The position numbers and the translations under genes were made by a program. The notes beneath the pieces were generated by a model. The model saw only the letters and a program-made list of their open reading frames with translations. It had not been told where the DNA came from and made no database searches. From Bacillota bacterium (GTDB lineage: Bacteria > Bacillota > Clostridia > Lutisporales > Lutisporaceae), in NCBI GenBank assembly GCA_023405875.1, contig JAEXXN010000281.1, positions 1-5,600 on the forward strand: DNA of 5,600 bases. Reading direction: 5' to 3'. Of this stretch, positions 1 through 4,983 are shown one piece after another. The first letter of the stretch is position 1, and every line of letters starts with the position of its first letter.

Positions 1-4
1 GTAG

Positions 5-25
5 GGAACGGTTCTAAACCGTTCC
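5..25. repeat. Perfect 9-bp inverted repeat downstream of xpt
   Basis: GGAACGGTT and AACCGTTCC form a perfect 9-bp stem around a CTA loop, about 30 bases past the xpt stop codon. Neither side has a proper T-tract inside the window, so it is a poor intrinsic terminator as seen; the flank beyond base 1 is missing. On the minus strand it contains AGAACCGTTCCC, one base different from AGAACCGTCCCC in the large hairpin at 4983-5044. It is probably a member of the same extragenic palindrome family, and may still act as an RNA 3'-end stabiliser or transcription stop. Confidence 0.55.
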
Positions 26-55
26 GGTTGTTGCACATCATTACAATATTCCGAA

Positions 56-625
56 TTATTCCCTGAAAACTATTTTGTCCTCCATAGAATCGATTATGGC
101 TAAGGATTCGATATTTATACCGGATTCCCGCAGCATGCTTCCACCCTTTTGGAAGCCTTTTTCTATTACAATTCCTGCACCGACCAGCTTTGCTTCAGCG
201 GCATCGACGATTTCCTTCAAGCCCAATATAGCCTGGCCGTTAGCCAGGAAATCGTCAAGAATCAGGATATTGTCTTCTTTGCCGATATATCTTTTTGATA
301 CGCGTATTTTGTAGTGCTTGGCCTTGGTGTAGGAGTATACGCTGCCTTCAAAGACTTCCTTATCCAGGTTCTTGGATTCTGTCTTTTTTGCAAAAACAAC
401 GGGCACATTGAAGTATTGGGCGGCAATAACTGCTATTGCAATACCGGAGGCTTCGACAGTCAGTATTTTGGTAATATTTTTGTCCTGGAACCTCCTTTTG
501 AATTCTTTTCCTATTTCATTCAACAGGTCTATATCCAGCTGATGGTTTAAAAAACTATCCACCTTCAGTATATTTCCATCCAGGACCCTGCCGTCCTTTA
601 ATATCTTTTCCTTTAGAAGCTGCAC
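56..625 (-). CDS. xpt: Xanthine phosphoribosyltransferase
   Basis: Cytoplasmic purine-salvage enzyme that transfers the phosphoribosyl group of PRPP to xanthine, giving XMP. The frame has the signatures of the Xpt family: KVDSFLNHQ near residues 21-29, a VEASGIA segment, and the PRPP-binding loop LDDFLANGQA near residues 123-132. I chose the GTG at 625 (189 aa) because GAGGG (631-635) lies 5 bases ahead, and because translation from it starts MQLLKEKI, which lines up with the short N-terminus of Bacillus Xpt. An ATG at 637 and a TTG at 646 are in frame but have poorly placed ribosome binding sites. Expression is controlled by the guanine riboswitch upstream. A permease such as pbuX often follows xpt, but that would lie outside the window. 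The identity is very secure; the start is likely. Confidence 0.95.
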   Translation of the reverse strand: MQLLKEKILKDGRVLDGNILKVDSFLNHQLDIDLLNEIGKEFKRRFQDKNITKILTVEASGIAIAVIAAQYFNVPVVFAKKTESKNLDKEVFEGSVYSYTKAKHYKIRVSKRYIGKEDNILILDDFLANGQAILGLKEIVDAAEAKLVGAGIVIEKGFQKGGSMLRESGINIESLAIIDSMEDKIVFRE

Positions 626-651
626 GCTATCCCTCATTTCTTTCAAAATAT

Positions 652-687
652 AAAAAAATAAAAAAACCTGCAGAGCTTATCTACAGG
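652..687 (-). terminator. Riboswitch-controlled intrinsic terminator of xpt
   Basis: On the minus strand CCTGTAG (687-681) and CTGCAGG (673-667) form a 7-bp stem with one G-U pair and a 7-base loop. It is followed by seven T, an A and seven more T. This is the expression platform of the purine riboswitch: its 5' arm is exactly complementary, with one G-U pair, to CUACGGG at 751-745, the 3' side of aptamer helix P1. The two structures are therefore mutually exclusive. Confidence 0.9.
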
Positions 688-744
688 CTGGAAAATCAGA
701 AATATCCCAATAGCAAGCTATCAGGCATAGATCCTGATCGATCC

Positions 745-811
745 CCCGTAGTCAGACTATTTACGGTAGTCTGGTAGAAACTTATGGACCATATCTCCAT
801 TATTATACGAG
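745..811 (-). promoter_or_regulatory. Purine riboswitch aptamer, guanine class
   Basis: All parts of the purine aptamer can be read on the minus strand. P1 is CUCGUA (811-806) with UACGGG (750-745). P2 is AUGGA (800-796) with UCCAU (788-784), closed by loop GAUAUGG. The junction AAGUUUCUAC follows. P3 is CAGACUA (773-767) with UAGUCUG (759-753), closed by loop CCGUAAA. The base equivalent to position 74 in the 3' junction is C (751), which in this family specifies guanine, hypoxanthine or xanthine; adenine switches have U there. Ligand binding should stabilise P1, freeing the terminator 5' arm, so high guanine turns xpt off. Homology to the Bacillus xpt switch is clear in both loops and junctions. 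Confidence 0.96.
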
Positions 812-840
812 ATTCTACAAGTTTTTCAAAAGTATAGCTT

Positions 841-869
841 ATTTTAACTTATATAATACTAAAAATCAA
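841..869 (-). promoter_or_regulatory. Probable sigma-A promoter of xpt
   Basis: TTGATT (869-864) and TAAAAT (846-841) are separated by exactly 17 bases. Transcription would start around 834, giving a short run-in before the aptamer, which is the geometry required for a riboswitch RNA. The -35 box overlaps a 6-bp inverted repeat (867-885). Confidence 0.6.
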
Positions 870-885
870 GCTCTGAAATAGCTTG
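867..885 (-). other. Small hairpin overlapping the xpt -35 region
   Basis: On the minus strand CAAGCT and AGCTTG form a 6-bp stem with a 7-base loop, followed by ATTTTT. It could be a weak second terminator stopping rubrerythrin readthrough before the xpt promoter, or simply a chance repeat. The stretch 886-951 between it and the rubrerythrin terminator holds nothing I can identify. Confidence 0.3.
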
Positions 886-951
886 CCCCTATAAGCATTT
901 ATTAACCAATACAGCGCCTGATACCTCCGGCCTGAGCAGTCTGTTGCAAAT

Positions 952-995
952 AAAAAGCTGCCCGTCGTGTCTGAAAGACATTATGGACAGCTTTT
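952..995 (-). terminator. Intrinsic terminator of the rubrerythrin gene
   Basis: Seven bases after the stop codon, AAAAGCTGTCC (995-985) pairs with GGGCAGCTTTT (963-953), 11 bp with one G-U pair. An inner TGTCT/AGACA stem sits in the loop. The 3' arm runs into TTTTTATTT, as expected for minus-strand termination. Confidence 0.8.
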
Positions 996-1001
996 CTACA
1001 A

Positions 1002-1496
1002 TCAGTATTTTATAAACTTGGAACCGGGTACACCACAGATACTGCATTTGTCCGGAACAAATTTTTCTATATTTCCGCACACAGGACATAGATAATAGAA
1101 TACCTCTTCGGTGTTATCGAGGTTTTCCAGGGCTTCCTGGTACAATCTTGCATGTACCTCTTCAGCCTTCATTGCGAAGGTAAATGAGGCAATTGCGCCT
1201 TTATGCCCTTCCGCTTCCGCCTCTTTCAGAAAATCCGGGTACATGCTTTTGTACTCATGAGTCTCACCAAGTACAGCATCCTTCAGATTCTCAGCAGTTG
1301 TTCCTATTTTCTTTGCAACCTCAAAATGCTTAAGGGCATGGAGCGTTTCAGCATCAGAAGCTGCTTTGAAAAGCTTTGCAGCATTGATATTGCCGTCTGC
1401 CTCAGCTTTTTTAGAGTAAGCCAGGTACTTTCTGTTTGCCTGAGCTTCTCCGGCAAATGCTTCCATAAGATTTTCAAGAGTCTTTTGTTTTTCCAT
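1002..1496 (-). CDS. rbr: Rubrerythrin (diiron-rubredoxin peroxidase)
   Basis: Cytoplasmic non-haem iron protein that reduces hydrogen peroxide to water in anaerobes, taking electrons from rubredoxin-type donors. The N-terminal ferritin-like four-helix domain (about residues 5-130) carries the expected diiron ligands: E17 in GEAQAN, E50-x-x-H53 and E112-x-x-H115. The C-terminal rubredoxin-like domain has two CxxC pairs, C137/C140 and C151/C154, with 10 residues between the pairs. At 164 aa it is shorter than the classic 191-aa Desulfovibrio protein, mostly from a compact ferritin-like domain, and resembles the short clostridial form. The ATG is supported by GGAGG (1509-1505) 8 bases upstream. 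It has its own terminator, and a palindromic operator candidate lies just upstream. Function is inferred from the family; peroxide-stress induction is plausible but no PerR box is seen. Confidence 0.95.
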   Translation of the reverse strand: MEKQKTLENLMEAFAGEAQANRKYLAYSKKAEADGNINAAKLFKAASDAETLHALKHFEVAKKIGTTAENLKDAVLGETHEYKSMYPDFLKEAEAEGHKGAIASFTFAMKAEEVHARLYQEALENLDNTEEVFYYLCPVCGNIEKFVPDKCSICGVPGSKFIKY

Positions 1497-1531
1497 CTTT
1501 GTTTCCTCCGTTTTTCAATTATTTTGTGAGA

Positions 1532-1554
1532 TAGTACTGTGTTACACAGTACTA
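1532..1554. promoter_or_regulatory. Perfect 11-bp-arm palindrome, likely operator of rbr
   Basis: TAGTACTGTGT and its exact reverse complement ACACAGTACTA flank a single central base. The element ends 35 bases before the rbr start codon and lacks a T-tract on either strand, so it is not a terminator. Its size and symmetry fit a dimeric helix-turn-helix repressor. The sequence does not match PerR, Fur, Rex, LexA or CcpA consensus sites that I know. Confidence 0.6.
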
Positions 1555-1565
1555 CTAATACCGGA

Positions 1566-1571
1566 ATTATA
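1566..1571 (-). promoter_or_regulatory. Candidate -10 box of rbr
   Basis: TATAAT is read on the minus strand within the 79-base gap between the DUF454 gene and rbr. No convincing -35 hexamer lies 16-18 bases upstream. If used, transcription would begin at or just before the palindrome at 1532-1554, so a bound repressor would block it. Cotranscription from the DUF454 gene remains possible because no terminator separates the two. Confidence 0.35.
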
Positions 1572-1575
1572 TCCT

Positions 1576-1992
1576 TTACTGTTCATCGGCATTGGGCTCT
1601 GAGACTCGCATATTCTCCCGGCTCATTGTTTTCAGGCTCAGCAGGTGTATGGTCACACCCGTTCCAATAGCAAAAAGAAGGATGGTAACGTGGGTTTTGC
1701 CTACGAGAAAGCTTGAGAGTATGAGCGTGGCCCATAAAAATACCAATGCTCCGGTTTTGGCACTTCTGGTAACTGCCTTGTAGGTCATGTAATTATAAAT
1801 ATAATTACCGAATACCCTATGGCCTATCAGCCAGCCATACAGCCTTTTTGAGCTCCTCAAATAACAAAAGGCCGCAAGGAGCAGAAAGGGTGTAGTGGGC
1901 AATATGGGAAGAAAAATGCCAATAGCGCCCAACACCAGTGAAATGGAGCCCAGAATAATGAAACCTATATTTTTAAGCGAATATTTCTTCAT
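1576..1992 (-). CDS. DUF454 (YbaN-like) small inner-membrane protein
   Basis: A 138-aa protein of the DUF454 family, related to E. coli YbaN, with no established biochemical function. The family hallmark GIFLPILPTTPFLLLAA is present around residues 25-41, followed by CYLRSSKR. Hydrophobic stretches at about residues 9-24, 26-43, 82-98 and 102-118 predict a multi-pass membrane protein with a charged, hydrophilic C-terminus. The length is typical. The ATG is preceded by GAAAGG about 9 bases upstream. It lies upstream of rbr on the same strand with a 79-base gap and diverges from the rtcB-prfH unit. Its leader contains two CGCG palindromes that may bind a regulator. I do not assign a role. Confidence 0.88.
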   Translation of the reverse strand: MKKYSLKNIGFIILGSISLVLGAIGIFLPILPTTPFLLLAAFCYLRSSKRLYGWLIGHRVFGNYIYNYMTYKAVTRSAKTGALVFLWATLILSSFLVGKTHVTILLFAIGTGVTIHLLSLKTMSRENMRVSEPNADEQ

Positions 1993-2020
1993 AATGTGCA
2001 GCCTTTCTTATCCACTTATA

Positions 2021-2034
2021 TTTTTCGCGAAAAA
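2021..2034. repeat. Palindrome TTTTTCGCGAAAAA in the DUF454 gene leader
   Basis: A perfect 14-bp even palindrome 29 bases ahead of the DUF454 start codon and just upstream of its ribosome binding site. A related imperfect copy lies at 2055-2069. It may be an operator half of a paired site; no binding protein can be named. Confidence 0.4.
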
Positions 2035-2054
2035 CCTTTTAAATATATAATTCG

Positions 2055-2069
2055 TATTTCGCGCAAATA
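2055..2069. repeat. Imperfect CGCG palindrome, partner of 2021-2034
   Basis: TATTT and AAATA flank a CGCGC centre. It shares the TTTCGCG core with the perfect palindrome 21 bases away. The centre-to-centre distance is about 34-35 bases, between three and three and a half helical turns. Both lie downstream of the candidate -10 box of the DUF454 gene. Confidence 0.3.
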
Positions 2070-2081
2070 TTTCCTTATGTT

Positions 2082-2090
2082 ATTATAGCA
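2082..2090 (-). promoter_or_regulatory. Extended -10 promoter of the DUF454 gene
   Basis: TGC followed directly by TATAAT (2087-2082) on the minus strand forms an extended -10 element. TTGACC lies upstream but at only 13 bases, too close for a normal -35. Transcription would start near 2075, giving an 80-base leader that contains both CGCG palindromes. From here to the divergent promoter at 2171 I see only an 11-base palindrome (2134-2144, GTAAT and ATTAC). Confidence 0.5.
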
Positions 2091-2170
2091 CAAAATACCA
2101 GGTCAAAGGAAATGGAAGCATACGACGGCGGCGGTAATAATTACAATCCTGTTACATTATGCACAAAGCA

Positions 2171-2199
2171 TTGACAGCAACAGGCCTGCTGTATAGAAT
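2171..2199 (+). promoter_or_regulatory. Sigma-A promoter of the rtcB-prfH leader
   Basis: TTGACA (2171-2176), a 17-base spacer and TAGAAT (2194-2199) make the best promoter in the window. Transcription should start near 2206. An inverted repeat, ACAGCA (2174-2179) and TGCTGT (2187-2192), overlaps the -35 box and spacer and could be an operator. The start site lies about 300 bases before the rtcB start codon, leaving a long untranslated leader. Confidence 0.72.
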
Positions 2200-2221
2200 G
2201 GTAATGTAGAAAATATATATT

Positions 2222-2282
2222 GTCATATTCAATAAAATCAGAGTGATGCTTATGCAAAACTCAGATTTCTATTGAAAATGGT
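2222..2282 (+). promoter_or_regulatory. Long 5' leader hairpin with loop complementary to downstream RNA
   Basis: Near the predicted RNA 5' end the leader folds into an extended stem. Its segments are GUCAU/AUGGU (two G-U pairs), UUCAAUA/UAUUGAA, AAAUC/GAUUU and GAGU/ACUC, 21 pairs in all. They are interrupted by two A-A mismatches and one bulged C. The 14-base apical loop (2245-2258) contains GCUUAUG (2248-2254), the exact complement of CAUAAGC at 2376-2382, just ahead of the first terminator. The fold is seen by hand, not computed, and covariation is untested. It does not match a riboswitch class I know. Confidence 0.5.
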
Positions 2283-2318
2283 TTTCGCAAAATATACAGG
2301 CGGAAGGGGTGTTTTCAT

Positions 2319-2354
2319 ATGTTGGTGATAAAATACGAGGTGAAGGACAACTGA
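2319..2354 (+). CDS. Putative 11-aa leader peptide upstream of rtcB
   Basis: ATG opens an 11-codon frame reading MLVIKYEVKDN, then TGA. GGAAGGGG (2302-2309) lies 9 bases ahead, a strong ribosome binding site for which no other gene is available. The ORF ends about 45 bases before the first terminator stem, the position of leader peptides in attenuators. It has no run of one amino acid as in amino-acid operons, so if it is a sensor it would more likely report translation itself. A 23-codon frame from GTG at 2309 overlaps it but has no suitably spaced ribosome binding site. It could also be a remnant of a decayed gene. Translation is unproven. Confidence 0.45.
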   Translation: MLVIKYEVKDN

Positions 2355-2393
2355 ATTTTAGATATTTAAGACAACCATAAGCCTGATAGGATC

Positions 2394-2425
2394 AAGAGGC
2401 ACGATTTTGGTTATCGTGTTTTTTT
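2394..2425 (+). terminator. First intrinsic terminator in the rtcB leader
   Basis: CACGAT (2400-2405) and ATCGTG (2413-2418) form a 6-bp stem with a 7-base loop, followed by seven T (2419-2425). The lower stem can extend through G-U and A-U pairs using the A- and G-rich 5' flank. Upstream GCCU (2381-2384) can pair with AGGC (2397-2400), which would compete with the base of the stem. A further small hairpin, AUUGCC/GGCGAU around six U, follows at 2426-2443. Confidence 0.7.
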
Positions 2426-2445
2426 ATTGCCTTTTTTGGCGATCG

Positions 2446-2490
2446 AAATACCGTGGGTTGTTGTACCACGGTATTTTTCTGTATTTTTTT
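2446..2490 (+). terminator. Second intrinsic terminator just before rtcB
   Basis: AAATACCGTGG (2446-2456) and CCACGGTATTT (2466-2476) form a perfect 11-bp stem with a 9-base loop. Five T overlap its end, and CTGTA and eight more T follow. It ends under 20 bases before the rtcB start codon. No gene between the two terminators explains its presence, so it most likely attenuates rtcB-prfH transcription. The interrupted T-tract leaves room for a role in RNA stability instead. Confidence 0.7.
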
Positions 2491-2508
2491 TAATAGAAGG
2501 AGAATTTA

Positions 2509-3576
2509 ATGAGTAATAGAATATTAATAACAAGTGGGAAGAATTGGATAGAACATACTGCAATAGCGCAGTTCAATGCTGTTTCAGAGCTGCCCGGTGT
2601 GGTTAAGGCTGTCGGCCTGCCTGACCTTCATGCCGGCAAATCACCTGTTGGAGTTGCAATAGTGACCGAAGGAATCATTTACCCTCATATCATTGGCAAT
2701 GATATCGGCTGCGGTATGGGGCTGTTTAAAACAGGAATCGACACCAGGAAGTTCAAAATGGACCGCTGGATAACAAAGCTCAATCACATCCGGGAGCTGG
2801 GAGACCTTGAAACAACAAACCCCTACGAAGAGCCAAGTCCCATATATGATCTGGGTACGATCGGTTCCGGGAACCATTTTACGGAGTTTCAGATATTGGA
2901 GAAGGTATTTGACGAGGACCAATTCAAAAAACTCGGAATTGACAAGACTGATCTGCTGCTGTTGGTCCACAGCGGCTCTCGGGGCTATGGGCAGAGTATA
3001 CTGAGCAGCTTTGGAAGCTATAGCGGGTATGCTTCAGACAGCAATGAAGCAGGAGAATATATGAAAAAGCACGAGGATGCACTGCTGTGGGCGGAGCGTA
3101 ACAGAAGGATAGTAGCGGATAAGCTTCTCGGATATCTGGGATATTCCTCACGGCTTGAAAAAGTGATCGACTGCAAGCATAATTTTCTGGAACAAAAAGG
3201 AGACCTGTTTTTCCACCGTAAAGGGGCGGTTTCGGCAGAGGTGGGAGCTGTGGTAATACCGGGCTCCAGGGGAAGCCTTACCTATGTCGTCACTCCGGCG
3301 GACAGGACAGAAAGCTCAGCAAATTCGCTGTCCCACGGAGCAGGCAGGAAGTGGGCCAGGAGCTTATGCAAATCCCGTATCCGGGATAAATATGACAGAG
3401 ACACCATAAGAGAGACCAAGCTGAAAAGCCGTATAGTATGCCACGATACCGAGCTGCTTTACCAGGAGGCGCCGGAAGCCTATAAAAATATAGATGCCGT
3501 GATAGAGAGCCTGCTGGAATTTGGCCTGATAAGGCTTGTGGCTGCGCTGAAGCCGCTGCTGACATATAAGGGGTGA
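2509..3576 (+). CDS. rtcB: RtcB-family 3'-5' RNA ligase (RtcB2 type, PrfH partner)
   Basis: GTP- and Mn-dependent RNA ligase joining a 2',3'-cyclic phosphate or 3'-phosphate end to a 5'-OH end. Visible active-site elements are D65 and C68 in GNDIGCGMG, H123 in GSGNHFTE, H154 in VHSGSRG, H224 in HNFLE, and SHGAGR with H276, the residue guanylylated in the family. KGAVSAEVG (238-246) and IPGSRGS (250-256) are also conserved. At 355 aa it is shorter than E. coli RtcB (about 408 aa), as expected for ligases paired with PrfH. The ATG has AGAAGGAG 6 bases upstream. prfH starts 4 bases after its stop. In the characterised E. coli pair the ligase reseals 16S rRNA cut in the decoding centre; the same role is inferred here. 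The attenuator-like leader suggests induced expression. Confidence 0.95.
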   Translation: MSNRILITSGKNWIEHTAIAQFNAVSELPGVVKAVGLPDLHAGKSPVGVAIVTEGIIYPHIIGNDIGCGMGLFKTGIDTRKFKMDRWITKLNHIRELGDLETTNPYEEPSPIYDLGTIGSGNHFTEFQILEKVFDEDQFKKLGIDKTDLLLLVHSGSRGYGQSILSSFGSYSGYASDSNEAGEYMKKHEDALLWAERNRRIVADKLLGYLGYSSRLEKVIDCKHNFLEQKGDLFFHRKGAVSAEVGAVVIPGSRGSLTYVVTPADRTESSANSLSHGAGRKWARSLCKSRIRDKYDRDTIRETKLKSRIVCHDTELLYQEAPEAYKNIDAVIESLLEFGLIRLVAALKPLLTYKG

Positions 3577-3580
3577 TTCG

Positions 3581-4174
3581 ATGCAATTACAGATAAGCTC
3601 GGGAAAAGGCCCTATTGAATGCGAGTTAGCGGTAGGCAAGCTTCTAAAGGTTCTCATGAGTGAAATAAATGGTGCAAGGATAGTGGAAGAAACAAAGGGC
3701 CGTTACGTTGACTGCTATAAATCGGTAGTATTATCGGCGGATGAGGATGTCAGCAGCCTTACGGGAACCATAAAGTGGGTCTCAAAAAGCCCTTTCAGAC
3801 CAAAGCATAAACGTAAAAACTGGTTTGTTGCTGTAAGCGTGTTTGAAGAACAGCAGAGGGTCGATTTTTCCGATGAGTATGTCAGATTTGAGACCTTCCG
3901 GAGCGGAGGAAACGGAGGTCAGAATGTAAACAAGGTAGAAACAGGAGTCAGGGCTGTTCATGTACCTACAGGGCTCTCCGTTGTCTGCACCGAGGCCAGG
4001 ACGCAGCTTATGAATAAAAAACTGGCCTTAAGCCGTTTAAGTGATATCATCTGCAAGCAGAACTCTGATGCGGAGCTGCTGGCGAAGCAGGTTATGTGGA
4101 TACAGCATGAGCTCCTGGAACGGGGAAATCCGGTAAGGGTATATGAAGGACCGGAGTTTAAGAGAATAAAGTAG
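3581..4174 (+). CDS. prfH: Peptide chain release factor homologue PrfH
   Basis: A class-I release factor homologue of 197 aa. The peptidyl-tRNA hydrolysis motif GGQ is at residues 112-114 inside RSGGNGGQNVNKVET, followed by TEARTQLMNKK. The N-terminal part is short and has no RF1 or RF2 stop-codon tripeptide (PxT or SPF), but shows the PrfH-type segment SPFRPKHKRKNWFV at about 70-83. PrfH is known to release nascent chains from ribosomes whose 16S rRNA has been cleaved near A1493, so that RtcB can repair the RNA. The gene begins 4 bases after rtcB and its ribosome binding site (AAGGGGTG) lies inside the rtcB end, so the two are almost certainly translationally coupled. No sign of truncation. 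Confidence 0.95.
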   Translation: MQLQISSGKGPIECELAVGKLLKVLMSEINGARIVEETKGRYVDCYKSVVLSADEDVSSLTGTIKWVSKSPFRPKHKRKNWFVAVSVFEEQQRVDFSDEYVRFETFRSGGNGGQNVNKVETGVRAVHVPTGLSVVCTEARTQLMNKKLALSRLSDIICKQNSDAELLAKQVMWIQHELLERGNPVRVYEGPEFKRIK

Positions 4175-4236
4175 TATGGAGTATTTTTCAAGTCCCAAGG
4201 AACACTACAAGCAATAAACGCATTCAGGAGTATAAG

Positions 4237-4983
4237 ATGAATTATATTGTTTTTGATCTGGAATTTAATCAGGCATGGGACTTTGATGAAAATCAAAGTC
4301 CCGGTAATCCCAGGTGCCCTTTTGAAATTATTCAGATAGGAGCTCTGAAATTGGATGAAAAGCTCCAGACGGTTGAAACCTTTGACAGGCTTGTAAAGCC
4401 GGAGCTGTATACCCGCTTGCATCCCTTCGTTGAACAGATTACCGCTATAACAATAGAAAGCTTGTCGGCTGCAAAGACCTTTAAGGAAATTTACAAGGAA
4501 TTTGCCCAGTTCGTCAGCAGCGACAGCATACTGTGTGTCTGGGGTGTGGTGGATATGAAGGAGCTGATAAGGAACATAAAATATCATAAGCTGGATAAAG
4601 CTTTGTTTCCCAAAGAGTATATCAATATCCAGAAATATGCTTCCAGATTTCTCAGTTGTCCCAAGGGAACGAATATTGGCCTGCGTAATGCCGCGGAGCT
4701 GCTGAATATTCCCATTGGCGGCAGCTTCCATGATGCCTTTAATGACGCCTGCTATACGGCTGAAATATTCAGGCACATTTACAGCAGCAGGATGAAGCCT
4801 GCCGTGTATGTTGAAGATAAGGGGCCAAGGGTAAGAAGGCCTGTAAACAGATCAAAGGTTGATACCGACAAATTGATAAAGCAATTTGAAAAAATGTACG
4901 GCAGGCCAATGACAGAGGAGGAACAGGCAATAATAAAGCTGGCGTATATAATGGGAAAGACCAACCAGTTTCAATCCGTCTGA
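4237..4983 (+). CDS. DEDDh-family 3'-5' exonuclease
   Basis: A 248-aa exonuclease of the DnaQ/Eri1-KapD type. The Exo I motif FDLEFN gives D7 and E9, Exo II is WGVVDMKEL with D106, and Exo III is HDAFNDACYT with H165 and D170, so all five catalytic residues are present. The exonuclease fold ends near residue 180. A basic linker (PRVRRPVNRSK) and a C-terminal tail of about 40 residues follow, with a conserved-looking KMYGRPMTEEE segment, which may bind nucleic acid or a partner. Substrate is unknown: family members act on RNA or DNA 3' ends. The ATG has AGGAG 6 bases upstream. It lies 62 bases after prfH with no terminator between, so cotranscription is likely. A role in trimming RNA ends before repair is speculation. 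Confidence 0.9.
   Translation: MNYIVFDLEFNQAWDFDENQSPGNPRCPFEIIQIGALKLDEKLQTVETFDRLVKPELYTRLHPFVEQITAITIESLSAAKTFKEIYKEFAQFVSSDSILCVWGVVDMKELIRNIKYHKLDKALFPKEYINIQKYASRFLSCPKGTNIGLRNAAELLNIPIGGSFHDAFNDACYTAEIFRHIYSSRMKPAVYVEDKGPRVRRPVNRSKVDTDKLIKQFEKMYGRPMTEEEQAIIKLAYIMGKTNQFQSV

Noticed and set aside
801..828. TTGAAA, 16 bases, TATAAT on the minus strand as the xpt promoter
   Set aside because: The TATAAT is the conserved UAUAAU of the purine aptamer itself. Starting there would leave P1 and part of the aptamer untranscribed; the promoter at 841-869 fits instead.
2235..2268. Leader hairpin as a mimic of the 16S rRNA decoding site (helix 44)
   Set aside because: An A-A mismatch beside C-G pairs recalls A1408/A1493, but the match is only a few bases and could easily be chance.
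2458..2487. TTGTTG and TATTTT as a promoter directly before rtcB
   Set aside because: The spacer is 18 bases, both hexamers are poor and lie inside the second hairpin and its T-tract, and the start would fall 2-3 bases before the ribosome binding site.
2206..2490. T-box leader or a known riboswitch class ahead of rtcB
   Set aside because: No T-box consensus (UGGNACCGCG) or specifier structure is present, and no conserved core of the SAM, c-di-GMP, ZTP, preQ1, fluoride or ykkC classes could be found by eye.
4176..4217. 13-codon ORF (MEYFSSPKEHYKQ) between prfH and the exonuclease
   Set aside because: The only purine-rich stretch upstream is too far from its ATG, and nothing else supports translation.
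3958..4776. Long minus-strand frame (272 codons) opposite prfH and the exonuclease
   Set aside because: It overlaps two genes with clear family motifs, has no recognisable domain, and is an antisense shadow.
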